A stretch of 64,000 bases of DNA from Verrucomicrobiia bacterium DG1235 (lineage in GTDB: Bacteria; Verrucomicrobiota; Verrucomicrobiia; Opitutales; Opitutaceae). This document shows positions 45,401 through 53,306 of this stretch, piece by piece. Location of the stretch: the NCBI GenBank assembly GCA_000155695.1, contig DS990592.1:2162473-2226472 (forward strand), read 5' to 3'. Both the position numbers and the translations under genes were made by a program. The notes under the pieces were generated by a model. It saw only the letters and a program-made list of their open reading frames with translations, searched no databases and was not told the origin of the DNA. Every line of letters starts with the position of its first letter. Position 1 is the first letter of the stretch.

Positions 45401-45538
45401 CGCCCACTCGCCACCGTCGTCATCGGAGGCGTCGTAACATCCACGATCCTCACGCTCATCGTCCTCCCGATCCTCTACACCATGTTCGGAAAGAAGAAAC
45501 CGGAAGCCACTGATGGAATGCAAGAAAACGACCTTTAG
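42416..45538 (+). CDS. czcA: CzcA-type heavy-metal RND pump, module B
   Basis: Proton-driven exporter of 1040 residues. Landmarks: LPVDAFPDTTPVQVQINTVA after span 1, LGAIDFGIIIDGSVVMTESN in span 4 (the DFG-x3-DG pattern of zinc/cobalt/cadmium-type HME pumps), FTQPIEMRLNEMVSGIRSDL in the porter and EWGGQFENLERAQNRL before the second span group. It overlaps the next gene by 26 bases. Confidence 0.9.
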   Translation: MLSKLVEFSLKNRLLIALLFAAVSVVGIWRLSMLPVDAFPDTTPVQVQINTVAPALNPEEIEQQITLPIELSVGGLPGLSNVRSVSKFGFSQVVATFDDETKIIDARQYVFERINSVELPDGIERPQLGPIATGLGEVFHYIVRSEDPNRTLEELRTLHDWVVKPELRKVSGVAEVNSWGGEVRQYHVVVSPTALLKYNLTLDDVYEALESNNSNVGGGVLTTSGVSQLVHGIGRVTNIEQIENIVVDSFDGNPIRIRDISEEVKIDREIRRGAVTSDGRGESVLGLAFMLMGENSKVVTENLKEKLDQVRPALPDDVIVEVVYDRTELTTSVIGTVQHNLFLGAILVIVVLFLLLGNVRAGLLVAFAIPLAMLLAILGMYEFAIAASLLSLGAIDFGIIIDGSVVMTESNLRNLANKSKQLGRPLTKSERLQTIIESAKQVARPIAFGIGIIIIVFIPILTLEGIEGKMFKPMAWTFIFALLGALVLSLTLSPVLSYYFLPRKQKHSQGIVEKAILGVYGFCLNGALKAKKAVLIAVLAILALTGWQATRLGGEFLPRLSEGAIAINTIRLAGISIDESTAYNTRIEQLLKDNFPDEIRHVWSRIGTAEVATDPMGTELTDIFVSLMPRDEWTKADNQTELVAAMQTVLSDLPGLNQAFTQPIEMRLNEMVSGIRSDLGIKIYGDDFDELVRISDDIQRVLLTVPGATDIAVDQLTGQPTLQVRVDQQAIARYGVPANDVLQFVQAVGGREVGEVFEGQRHFDLVARLPDEHRSDATTLANTIVPTEIGQRLPLRTLATIEETAGSATINREWGRRLIRVQCNIAGRDARSFIEEAREKIEQSVSLPDGYVVEWGGQFENLERAQNRLILVVPATLLLVFLLLFLSMKNLRDVLLIYTGIPFALIGGVFALWMRDINFSVSAAVGFIALSGIAVLNGQILVVAIRNFIDEGQAIGAAVKNAALQRLKPVLATAVTDAVGFLPMALSTGVGAEVQRPLATVVIGGVVTSTILTLIVLPILYTMFGKKKPEATDGMQENDL

Positions 45539-46310
45539 GATCAAGGACATGGACTGCCCTTCCGAGGAGCAGATGATTCGCATGAAGCTCGAACCGCTAG
45601 ACAACGTCTGCCGGCTCGACTTCAACATCCCTGAACGCGCTCTGGAAGTCTACCATCACGAAAGTCCACAAGAGATATTCGAGGCGTTGACTGAGCTAGA
45701 TCTCGGTACAGAGATGCACTCGACCATCGACGCACTCGCTCCGAGTCATTCCGAGCCCCAAATACAGCGAACCGCTCTCTGGTGGGTGCTCGGGATCAAC
45801 TTCGGCTTCTTTATCATCGAAATGACGGCTGGCTGGATCGCCCATTCGATGGGACTAGTGGCGGACTCGCTCGACATGCTCGCCGACTCCATGGTCTACG
45901 GACTCAGCCTCTTCGCAGTAGGGGCGGCCGTCGCTACCAAGAAGAAGATCGCCAAACTCAGCGGCTACTTCCAGATGGGACTCGCCATCCTCGGTTTCGC
46001 AGAAGTGATCCGACGCTTTTTCTTCAGCACCGAGACGCCACTCTTCGGTTGGATGATCCTCGTTGCCACCCTCGCTCTTATCGCAAACGGCATCTCTCTG
46101 CTCATCATCACCAAAGCCAAAAGCAGCGAAGCCCACATGCAAGCCAGCGCCATCTTCACCTCCAACGATATCATCGTAAATGGCGGCGTCATCGTAGCAG
46201 GCCTCCTCGTCTACGCCCTGGAAACCCGTTGGCCCGATCTCATAGTAGGCGCCATCGTCTTCGCCTTCGTAATGAAAGGCGCGTTCAAGATCCTGAAGCT
46301 GTCGCGGTAG
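45513..46310 (+). CDS. CDF-like cation transporter with N-terminal HMA-like domain
   Basis: Protein of 265 residues. The first 70 residues look like a ferredoxin-fold heavy-metal-associated domain in which KDMDCPSEEQMIRMKL replaces the usual GMxCxxC helix start. The remainder has six spans like CDF proteins: SMGLVADSLDMLADSMVYGL (D-x3-D metal site) and AIFTSNDIIVNGGVIVAGL (the second site has N-D rather than H/D-x3-D). The cytosolic C-terminal domain of CDF proteins is missing. It overlaps czcA and completes module B. Confidence 0.75.
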   Translation: MECKKTTFRIKDMDCPSEEQMIRMKLEPLDNVCRLDFNIPERALEVYHHESPQEIFEALTELDLGTEMHSTIDALAPSHSEPQIQRTALWWVLGINFGFFIIEMTAGWIAHSMGLVADSLDMLADSMVYGLSLFAVGAAVATKKKIAKLSGYFQMGLAILGFAEVIRRFFFSTETPLFGWMILVATLALIANGISLLIITKAKSSEAHMQASAIFTSNDIIVNGGVIVAGLLVYALETRWPDLIVGAIVFAFVMKGAFKILKLSR

Positions 46311-46318
46311 CGTCCGGG

Positions 46319-46717
46319 CTATTTCGATCGCTTCCCGAATTCCTCCAAGACAGCGCACCTCGCATCGCAACTTTCCTCGCACGCCGAAAGCAAACGCTTG
46401 AGCGATTTCGAGAAACTCCGCATCTCGCGAATCTTCGCATCCAATTCGCCAATACGCTCCTTTAGAAGCTCTTGGACGTCTGGACAGGCTTCGTCTGGCA
46501 GGTTTTCCCATTCGAGCAGGATCTTGATATCGGCGAGTTTCAGGCCACAGCTTTGAGCGTGCTTGATAAAGTGGAGCCTTCCCAAAGCGTCCTCGTCGTA
46601 CTCGCGATAGCCCGAGTCATATCGGCGCCTAGCTTCTGGCAAAATGCCCTCCCGTTCGTAATATCGTATCGTCTGGGTCTTGAGCCCGGCAGTCTTCGCT
46701 AATTCGCCAATCGTCAT
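46319..46717 (-). CDS. merR: MerR-family metal-responsive regulator
   Basis: Regulator of 132 residues: N-terminal winged helix (TIGELAKTAGLKTQTIRYYE), second element (YREYDEDALGRLHFIKHAQ), a dimer helix, and a C-terminal part with Cys residues (EACPDV, SACEESCDARCAVLEE). Mercury-sensing MerR uses one Cys at the helix start and two in the following loop, which fits. It is divergent from the merTP fusion with a shared operator. A 203-base piece of its 3' half is duplicated at 26.9-27.2 kb. Confidence 0.9.
   Translation of the reverse strand: MTIGELAKTAGLKTQTIRYYEREGILPEARRRYDSGYREYDEDALGRLHFIKHAQSCGLKLADIKILLEWENLPDEACPDVQELLKERIGELDAKIREMRSFSKSLKRLLSACEESCDARCAVLEEFGKRSK
46335..46537. repeat. 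Direct repeat, right copy (inside intact merR)
   Basis: Partner of 26958-27160, same orientation, one difference seen in 203 bases. This copy is part of a complete gene and so is the probable source. Confidence 0.92.
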
Positions 46718-46735
46718 GTCATTTGAGAAAACGTC

Positions 46736-46767
46736 TTTACCTTATACCTTACTGCAAGGTTTACACT
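46736..46767 (+). promoter_or_regulatory. MerR-type promoter/operator for the merTP fusion
   Basis: TTTACC (46736-46741) and TACACT (46762-46767) are 20 bases apart, the overlong spacing that MerR proteins correct by DNA distortion. The spacer contains the palindrome ACCTT-ACTGC-AAGGT (46746-46760). The -10 ends seven bases before the ATG at 46775, so the transcript is nearly or fully leaderless. Confidence 0.7.
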
Positions 46768-46774
46768 GCCTACG

Positions 46775-47398
46775 ATGAACGTGGAAGGAGAACCTAAGAA
46801 ACGGAACTGGCTGCTGACGGGCGGACTTGGAGCGGCGTTCCTTGGATCGCTTTGCTGCATCGGACCGGCGATCTTCATCGCTTTCGGTCTCGGGAGCTTT
46901 GCGGCGGGAGCGTTTTTCGAAACCATCCGCCCTTGGATGGGAGGACTGGCAATAATCGCTTTAGCTTTCGCGTGGCGACAAGCGTTCCGCAAAAAGCCCT
47001 GTCTAGATGACGCATGCGAAGTTCGTCCCAAACGAGACAAAAGGCAAATAGCCATGCTCGGCATCGGGACGCTGCTGGCTGCCAGCCTTCTAGCTTATCC
47101 CAATATTTCCGAGGGAATTCTCGAAGCACGAAATGCGGATTCAATCGAGGAAGCTGAGGGAGCGGCTCATCTAGCGGTCTCGATTCCGAGCATGGATTGC
47201 CCGGCCTGCGCGGTCGGCATCCAAAGGAAGCTTGTAGGATTAGAGGGCATTGGAAGCGCTAGTATCACCTACGAAACCAAACTCGCTCAGATAGTCTTTG
47301 ACTCGCGACTGATATCCGAAACCGAAATCCTCGAAACCATCGAAGCGACTGGATTTCCTCCGACGCAAATTCAGCCCAGCAAAAACCATGTCCAATAG
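46775..47398 (+). CDS. MerT-MerP fusion, mercuric ion transport
   Basis: Protein of 207 residues. Residues 1-115 are MerT-like: a span with C27-C28 (SLCCIGP), a second span, a cytosolic C76...C81 pair (PCLDDAC) and a third span. Residues 130-207 are a MerP/HMA-like fold with MDCPAC (C142, C145) and SASITYETKLAQIVFD. It would pass Hg(II) from the periplasm to the inside. No mercuric reductase (merA) is present, so either it lies elsewhere or the system handles another thiophilic ion. Confidence 0.87.
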   Translation: MNVEGEPKKRNWLLTGGLGAAFLGSLCCIGPAIFIAFGLGSFAAGAFFETIRPWMGGLAIIALAFAWRQAFRKKPCLDDACEVRPKRDKRQIAMLGIGTLLAASLLAYPNISEGILEARNADSIEEAEGAAHLAVSIPSMDCPACAVGIQRKLVGLEGIGSASITYETKLAQIVFDSRLISETEILETIEATGFPPTQIQPSKNHVQ

Positions 47399-47624
47399 CC
47401 AAGGCATTAAACCCGACTCTACAATCACTTGCCCGAATTGTGGCCACAGTCAGACTGACACAATGCCAACGGACTCCTGCCAATTCTTCTGGAAATGCCC
47501 CAGTTGCGAAGCGCTCCTCAAGCCCAAGGAAGGCGACTGCTGCGTGTATTGTTCCTATGGAGACACCCCTTGCCCGCCGATTCAAGAAAGCGATGAGTGC
47601 AGCGACGACTGTTGTGGAAGCTAA
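47388..47624 (+). CDS. Small GDCC zinc-ribbon-like protein of mer-type operons
   Basis: Cytosolic protein of 78 residues, very Cys-rich: TCPNCGH, WKCPSCE, then GDCCVYCSYGDTPCPPIQ and a C-terminal ECSDDCC. The GDCCVYCSYG...CPPIQ signature recurs in small proteins encoded beside mercury/HMA transporters. It overlaps merTP by 11 bases. A metal-binding or chaperone role is likely. Confidence 0.75.
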   Translation: MSNSQGIKPDSTITCPNCGHSQTDTMPTDSCQFFWKCPSCEALLKPKEGDCCVYCSYGDTPCPPIQESDECSDDCCGS

Positions 47625-47639
47625 TTCCCGAGATCGCCG

Positions 47640-48422
47640 TTTTTTCGATTTCGTAAAATCGAATTTCCAAACTTCACCCGCTTCTGGCGTGTAAGTGCAG
47701 GTGTATCCCGTCTTCAACCTCGATTCGATGTGATCCCGACCAAGCGGAAGCGAGGTGAACATGCGTTGAAACGCCCTTAGGACAGATAAGCGAGCCTTCT
47801 CCTTTTCGCCCTTCAGTCGAGATCTTCCGCCCGCTCCAGAAACCGCAGAGAGGTGCTTCAGAATTGAGTCCTTCTCTTCCTCTAGGCGTTCGATTTCGTC
47901 TTCGCGGTCAAAGGCGATAGCTTCTTCAAGTTCTTCTTCGATATCGAAGATGCGCTCCTTGTAGTACCTGAGAGAGGCAGTATCCGTCGCCTCCATATCT
48001 GAAACATCAAAGGACTCGCACGCGGCTTCGGGATTAGCTAAAGCGAAAGCCGAGAACTCCTCGGACGGCTTACTCAGAAGCTTAGCCAGAAAGCGAATTC
48101 CCTTCGAATCCGCAACAGTAGAGACCTCGCCATCGAAGATAAAACGCCAAGTTTTCCCCTCGCAGATCAAAGCATGCTGAGGTCTCGATTTCTCGATGCC
48201 TAACGACATAGGCCAGTTGATTTCAAAACTAACTGTATCGAAATCAGTCACGAATAGATTAGAAGCCTCAAGCAACTCTTCAGTCGCCGAATCCAGATCC
48301 GGATAGACTGGAAAGACGACGACCCTTACCGAACGGCTCCGTTCGCGAGCCAGAGCCCTCAATCGCAATTCTAGCGAATCGAGAAACCCACTACCTATCG
48401 AGAGATAGACTCTTTGATGCGC
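47640..48422 (-). pseudogene. C-terminal part of an uncharacterised regulator-like protein
   Basis: Minus-strand coding sequence: VYLSIGSGFLDSLELRL, ICEGKTWRFIFDGEVSTVAD, GIRFLAKLLSKPSEEF, a coiled coil (YYKERIFDIEEELEEAIAFD), KARLSVLRAFQRMF and SRLKTGYTCTYTPEAG. This order resembles, from memory, a C-terminal region shared by several ATPase-linked and stand-alone bacterial proteins. No native stop is present; the frame runs on into mer DNA, so the 3' end was lost. The 5' end meets the IS3 element. Confidence 0.55.
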
Positions 48423-48468
48423 ACTGGGAAAAGTGGACACGAGATTCTCAACTAAGGAGAATCGAAAA

Positions 48469-48765
48469 ATGAGGAAACCCCGCTACAGCGAAGAGTTCAA
48501 GAAGGAAGCCGCTAGGCTGATAATTATCGACGGGATGAGCGTCTCGGACGTATCTAAGAAGCTGGGTGCCAGCCCTGCTCAGCTCTACAAGTGGCGCGAC
48601 GCCCACCTCGAAAGCCATTCGCAGGAAGCTGCAGCTTTGGGGCAAGCCAGCCCCAAGGAGATGGCCGCCGAGCTGGACAGCCTGCGCAAGCAGTTGCGCA
48701 AGGCTGAGCGGGTGAACGAGATTCTAAAAAAAACGGTGAGCTACTTTTCCAAGGACGAGATATGA
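48469..48765 (+). CDS. IS3 OrfA, helix-turn-helix protein
   Basis: Protein of 98 residues: KPRYSEEFKKEAARLIIIDG, VSDVSKKLGASPAQLYKWRD (helix-turn-helix) and a leucine-rich C-terminal helix (ELDSLRKQLRKAERVNEILK). The ATG at 48469 follows AAGGAG. It ends ATGA with orfB at 48762, so OrfB may be made by re-initiation; a frameshifted OrfAB is also usual in the family. Confidence 0.88.
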   Translation: MRKPRYSEEFKKEAARLIIIDGMSVSDVSKKLGASPAQLYKWRDAHLESHSQEAAALGQASPKEMAAELDSLRKQLRKAERVNEILKKTVSYFSKDEI

Positions 48766-49679
48766 AGTTCGAGTTCATTGGAAAGCACCGAAGCCTCTAC
48801 GATGTGGTCGAGATGTGCGAGACCCTTGGCGTATCCACAAGCGGCTACTATCGCCGGGAGAGATCCGAACCTAGCTTTCGCCAGAGCGAAGACGAGTCGC
48901 TCAAGGAGAAGATCCTCGAGGTGCACGATCAGGCTGTTGGGGACTACGGGCACCGCCCAGTCCATCGACATTTGCTCGAAGACGGGGTCAACTGCGGGCG
49001 GGACCGAACGCTTCGACTGATGAACGAACTGCAGATATCCGGCAGGCAATCGAAGGGATACAAGCCCCAGGGCACAGACAGCGCCCACGACTTCGGCTAC
49101 AGCCCCAACCTGCTCAAGGCGCTTGGCCAAACCCGTCGCTGCGACGAGGCCTGGGTGGCGGACACCACTTATCTTCGGGTGGGCCTACAGTGGATGTATC
49201 TAGCTACCGTAATGGACCTGCATAGTCGCCGCATCCTGGGGTGGAGCGTTTCCCCGAGCAACGACACCGCATTGATCCTTGAAGCTCTCAAAGCGGCCGT
49301 AGCGACACGCGGCTCCAAGGCGTCCGGAATAATCCATCACAGCGATCGCGGCAGCACGTACGCTAGCTACGCCTACCAGAACTATCTCTTCGCTCTGGAC
49401 ATGAACTCGAGCATGAGCGCGAAGGGGAACTGCTACGACAATGCGGCTAAGGAGTCCTTCTACGGCCGCTTCAAGAGCGGCAGCGTCCGCGAGCGTATCT
49501 TCCTGGACGAGGCCGAGCTAAGACGGCATGTATTCCTCTATATCGAAATGTTCTATAACCGCTTCAGGAAGCATTCATCGATTGGATACAAGAACCCGAT
49601 CCAATTCGAGCGAGATTTTTTTGCCCCCCATGGGGGGCAAAGCAAGGAAAGATACCTTTACCAGGATCAAACAAACTGA
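48762..49679 (+). CDS. IS3 OrfB transposase
   Basis: DDE transposase of 305 residues. HTH_21-like start (SLYDVVEMCETLGVSTSGYY), YGHRPVHRHL, then the rve catalytic core: D in WVADTTYLRV, D in IIHHSDRGSTYAS, and E in CYDNAAKESFYGRFK. The rve_3 end FYNRFRKHSSIGYKNPIQFE is present. Intact. Confidence 0.92.
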   Translation: MKFEFIGKHRSLYDVVEMCETLGVSTSGYYRRERSEPSFRQSEDESLKEKILEVHDQAVGDYGHRPVHRHLLEDGVNCGRDRTLRLMNELQISGRQSKGYKPQGTDSAHDFGYSPNLLKALGQTRRCDEAWVADTTYLRVGLQWMYLATVMDLHSRRILGWSVSPSNDTALILEALKAAVATRGSKASGIIHHSDRGSTYASYAYQNYLFALDMNSSMSAKGNCYDNAAKESFYGRFKSGSVRERIFLDEAELRRHVFLYIEMFYNRFRKHSSIGYKNPIQFERDFFAPHGGQSKERYLYQDQTN

Positions 49680-49756
49680 TAGATCCACCAACATACCAAA
49701 CCAAAACCCAACTAACATACCTAACAAATAAGAATCCTGTGTCCCAGTAAATCAGG

Positions 49757-50172
49757 GCGCTTCATCTTAGCGTATCCTCCGAGGAAATACGCTTGTCTTC
49801 TAATCGTATGAACCCCTCCGATTCCTGAAGTCGCTTGCCAGCGATGGCGTTGCACTGCCGCAACGAATCCGCAAAGGATGAAGGCGAAAAGCAATACTGC
49901 CGCACATCGTCTTCGCTCAGAACTTCGAAACCGTTCGGTTCGTCGGAATCTTCGACGCCAAATAGCTTCCCGTTCACCTGGCGAACGATCATCCATCGGT
50001 TGTTCTCATCCAGATAGCTTTCGGGAATCGGAGTTTCATTGAGCAGTCCGTTCCGAACCAATGGGTCCCAAAGGTCAGGATTGTAGCGCTGCAACTCGCG
50101 GAAGCGAAACAGAGGCCCTTGAACGGCTCTGACTCTTCGCCAAAGAAACGAGAGATCGTCTGAAATCTTCAT
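49757..50172 (-). pseudogene. N-terminal part of the same uncharacterised protein
   Basis: Minus-strand frame starting ATG at 50172: SDDLSFLWRRVRAVQGPLFR, LDENNRWMIVRQVNGKLFGV, FEVLSEDDVRQYCFSPSS, then IRLEDKRISSEDTLR and a stop at 49762. Removing the IS3 element and one extra base joins SSEDTL to DEAHQRVYLSIGSG of the fragment at 47.6-48.4 kb, giving one continuous protein. It therefore carries both a frameshift and an insertion. Its ATG overlaps the stop of the gene upstream (TAATG). Confidence 0.5.
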
Positions 50173-51304
50173 TAGGCAGACAAGAGCCCCCAGCGTCTAA
50201 GATAACGAAAAACCTCCATGCAACGAGTGGAGCGATTAAAGGAGATCTTGTTGGTATCGGAAAGCGTAACCGTTTTTCCACGACGGCACTCGGGAAATAC
50301 GATTTTGATCTTAGCGGAGGCCAAGCGAGCTTCACTCAGCGAAGGGCGAAGCTTAAGCTTCTCCAGAGTTTGAAATACGTCCTTCGAGTTAAATTCCCTC
50401 GATGGACTTCCTTCCCTCCAAACTGACACCGCACATCCGTCAAAGCCGCTTGATGGCCCGATTCCATTTCGAAGGTAAACATCGGATCCTTCAACCGTTC
50501 CAAGTCGATCAAGGTTTGAGATTCCTCCGAATCGAAAAACTCCGGATCATCCAAGAACACCTTGCCAAAGGTTGTTCTCAAAATCGAAGTATCTCGCTTC
50601 GTTGACGATTCGATTTCGATCTTACCGAAGCGGGGGAAGTAGGCGATGAAGTCCTGTCTCACCGGCCGGAAAATCAACGGCTGTATGTCGATAGTCTCCC
50701 CATGTTCCTTCATTTCGAGCACCGCGTGGACGCGCTCTTCGTGGTACACAATGAAGTTTTGCACATCGCCATCGACGAAGCGTTTGACCAGGACCTTCTC
50801 CGTGCCCTTACGAACCGCGAAGGCCTTTCGCAAAGCCTTCTCGAAATGCTCCGTGTTCGCGTCCAAGTCCTCAAGAGAACGAGCGTCCTTCCCTCGAAAC
50901 ATCGTAAACTTGTCCACCCGCGAAAGGGTAAGGAAGTCGTAGGCCATCTCGAACACCTCCGGATGCTCCGAATACACCCGCAAGGCCAGCACTTCCACAT
51001 GCAGCGAGTGAACGCCCGGGATCTGCACTCCGCACTGCTCAAGGGCATCGAACAAAATCTCATGTCCCTGTTTCGTCGACAAATCGTACGCCCGATAGAT
51101 GCCCTCTAACATCCCCTTGTAAGCCACCCGATTCCCCGCCGACGACCTCAGCCATTCCTTAAACGTCTCCACCGTGAGCATCTCAGGAAAGCCGTCGAGG
51201 CCTTCACGCCATTGGTCACAATAGCGTCGAAGCACACCTTCAAAGCATTTGAATTTGTCGAGAAAACGGTCCGCGTTGAATTTACGACGAGGTGATTTGG
51301 GCAT
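50172..51304 (-). pseudogene. Uncharacterised protein, frameshifted near its 3' end
   Basis: Minus strand. From ATG 51304 the frame encodes about 320 residues (FEGVLRRYCDQWREGLDGFP ... LEVL; VQNFIVYHEERVHAVLEM; IDIQPLIFRPVRQDFIAYFP) and ends at 50336. A second frame (50172-about 50400) continues naturally: DVFQTLEKLKLRPSLSEARL, ASAKIKIVFPECRRGKTVTL, CMEVFRYLRRWGLL. A one- or two-base slip near 50395-50420 explains this. The restored protein of about 375 residues forms an operon with the gene at 49757-50172. Function unknown; no nuclease or ATPase motif is seen. Confidence 0.55.
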
Positions 51305-51583
51305 AGTTGGATTCCTTCCTTTGGGGTTGTGATTACGGGATACCCGATCCGGCAACAGCTGACCGAATCGATAAGGGAAACTACCCTAACACAGACCCTA
51401 AGACAACAGCTGTCCGATGCTAAATGTTAGGTTTAGCAGCTCAACCACCGAGGAAGATTTTTTCGGATCGAAAGACGCCTGATGAGCTACTGCTTGCCAG
51501 GATTGCTAAGATCGGTCATCTACCCCAAACTTATGAATTATAGCAGAGAACCTCGTTCAATCGTTCGCGACTAATCGCTCACT

Positions 51584-52468
51584 ATGCTTTATCAACGACA
51601 GAAACTTCTCCTTTCACTTCTTGAAACACTCGGAGGCGAAGTGAAGAGCACCGATTTCCAAAAATTACTTTTCCTCTTCACGAAAGAACACGAAGAGGAA
51701 CCATCCTACGAGTTCGTACCCTATAAATTTGGATGCTTCTCATTCACTTCGTACGCTGACAAAAGGAAGCTAACCGAGAAAGGTTATCTCGAAGACTGCG
51801 AAGGTTGGAAACTCGCCAAAGAAGGTCCTAAACTAGCTTCATTTGCCCAGCGACAAGGCTTGTTTAGATTAAACAAGAACTATGGAAACAAACGAGGATC
51901 CGACCTTGTGAGCGAAGTCTACACCCGCTACCCAGAGACCGCTTGGAGAAGCGAGATCGTCGATAAGGTGATTGATGACCCAAGCCTTAGGAGGCGCATC
52001 AAAAATGCTCGACCTTCTAAAAACGGGCCAGGCCTTGTGACTATCGGATACGAAGGAAAAACACTGGAAGGCTATTTAAACCTATTGCTTGAAGATGGGG
52101 TAACAATTCTTTGTGACGTGAGGCGAAATCCGCTGAGCCGAAAGTACGGCTTTTCCAAAGGAGCCCTTTCTTCAGCCTGCGAAAGCCTAGGTATTCGCTA
52201 TGAACATTTGCCTCAATTGGGAATAGCCTCAGAACAACGGCGCGAACTGCACACGCAAGCCGATTACGACGCGCTTTTCGAGGAATACGAACGCGACAAT
52301 CTCCCGAGCCAGACTGAAGCTGTTGAAACTATTTCATCATGGATCAAAGAAGGAGATCGCGTTGCATTGACGTGTTATGAACATGCTCCGCATCAATGTC
52401 ATCGACACTGCGTCGCCGAAGCTGTTGAACATCAAATAGGAGGAATTTTAGATTTATGCCATTTATAG
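51584..52468 (+). CDS. DUF488 protein with SocA/Panacea-like N-terminal domain
   Basis: Cytosolic protein of 294 residues. Residues 1-90 resemble the SocA/Panacea antitoxin-type domain (TDFQKLLFLFTKEHEEEPSY; FVPYKFGCFSFTSYADKRKL). The C-terminal half is a DUF488 domain: LVTIGYEGKTLEGYLNLLL, LCDVRRNPLSRKYGFSK, LPQLGI, and a CYEHAPHQCHRHCVAEAV end with Cys/His residues. DUF488 proteins occur in defence and DNA-repair contexts but lack a known reaction. The next gene starts 17 bases later. Confidence 0.65.
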   Translation: MLYQRQKLLLSLLETLGGEVKSTDFQKLLFLFTKEHEEEPSYEFVPYKFGCFSFTSYADKRKLTEKGYLEDCEGWKLAKEGPKLASFAQRQGLFRLNKNYGNKRGSDLVSEVYTRYPETAWRSEIVDKVIDDPSLRRRIKNARPSKNGPGLVTIGYEGKTLEGYLNLLLEDGVTILCDVRRNPLSRKYGFSKGALSSACESLGIRYEHLPQLGIASEQRRELHTQADYDALFEEYERDNLPSQTEAVETISSWIKEGDRVALTCYEHAPHQCHRHCVAEAVEHQIGGILDLCHL

Positions 52469-52484
52469 CCTGTTGCCCTAGTAA

Positions 52485-53306
52485 ATGAAAAATGAACGAA
52501 TCCTTGTAGCAGTAAAAACTTACCCAACTCTTTCTTCTACTCACATAGAGCTAGTTTGTACGGCTGGCATTCGAGAGGACGGCTCTTGGGTACGGATATA
52601 TCCAGTTCCCTTCCGGTTTCTGGACGGAGACCGAAAATTCAGCAAATGGCACTGGGTCGAACTCCCTCTCATCAAGAGAGAGAAAGATACGCGACCGGAA
52701 TCTCATTCTCCGGTAGATCGACACAAGATCGACGTCTTGGAAGAAGTCGGAACCCATGACAACTGGCGCTTGCGAAAGGAGCTGATCCTAGAAAAGGGAA
52801 AAGTTTGGACCAACATGACCGAACTGATCTGTGCCGCCAAACGCGGCGATTGCTCTCTCGCTACGTTCAAGCCAACTAAAATCGAATTTCAATACCAGGG
52901 ATGCGAGAGAGAGTGGGACGAAAACAAGCTAGCATCCGCTCAGAACCAAATGAGTCAGCAGGGGTTGTTCGAGGATGATGCGGTTCCCGAAAACTTTCGC
53001 ATCGCAGACAAAGTACCCTACGATTTTTCCTATAAAATAACCGACGACGACGAACGCGTATCCACCCTCAAAATACTAGACTGGGAAATCGGAATGCTGT
53101 ACTGGAACTGCTTGAAGATCGCAAACGGAGACGAAAAGGCAGCGCTTTCCAAGGTCTATCAAAAGTACGGTGAAGAATTCCTTCAAAAGGACATTCACCT
53201 GTTTCTTGGGACCAGTTTGCAATGGCACAACGTTGGTCCCAATCCCTGGATGATTATCGGAGTTTTTCCTCCTCCGATTGTAAGACAAATGTCGCTAGGG
53301 ATCTGA
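52485..53306 (+). CDS. Hypothetical partner of the DUF488 protein
   Basis: Cytosolic protein of 273 residues: ILVAVKTYPTLSSTHIELVC, GIREDGSWVRIYPVPFRFL, HWVELPLIKREKDTRPES, then a charged middle and a C-terminal domain (LKILDWEIGMLYWNCLKI; DIHLFLGTSLQWHNVGPNPW). Apart from its consistent place behind a DUF488 gene, no function is recognised. The predicted beta-rich N-terminus and a conserved-looking WVRIYPVPFR loop suggest nucleic-acid handling, but this is speculation. Confidence 0.55.
   Translation: MKNERILVAVKTYPTLSSTHIELVCTAGIREDGSWVRIYPVPFRFLDGDRKFSKWHWVELPLIKREKDTRPESHSPVDRHKIDVLEEVGTHDNWRLRKELILEKGKVWTNMTELICAAKRGDCSLATFKPTKIEFQYQGCEREWDENKLASAQNQMSQQGLFEDDAVPENFRIADKVPYDFSYKITDDDERVSTLKILDWEIGMLYWNCLKIANGDEKAALSKVYQKYGEEFLQKDIHLFLGTSLQWHNVGPNPWMIIGVFPPPIVRQMSLGI

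Larger units (their letters stand above)
48423..49756 (+). mobile_element. IS3-family insertion sequence
   Basis: About 1334 bases with orfA and orfB. Imperfect inverted ends can be aligned without gaps (left ACTGGGAAAAGTGGACACGA; right, reversed, CCTGATTTACTGGGACACAG), and GCGC occurs on both sides (48419-48422, 49757-49760) as a 4-base target duplication. The ends are approximate; the inner GGACAC...GATTCT parts are the clearest match. Confidence 0.8.

Noticed and set aside
46330-46540. Second attachment site for the tRNA-Phe integrase
   Set aside because: The direct repeat here is merR coding sequence and does not match the tRNA 3' end.
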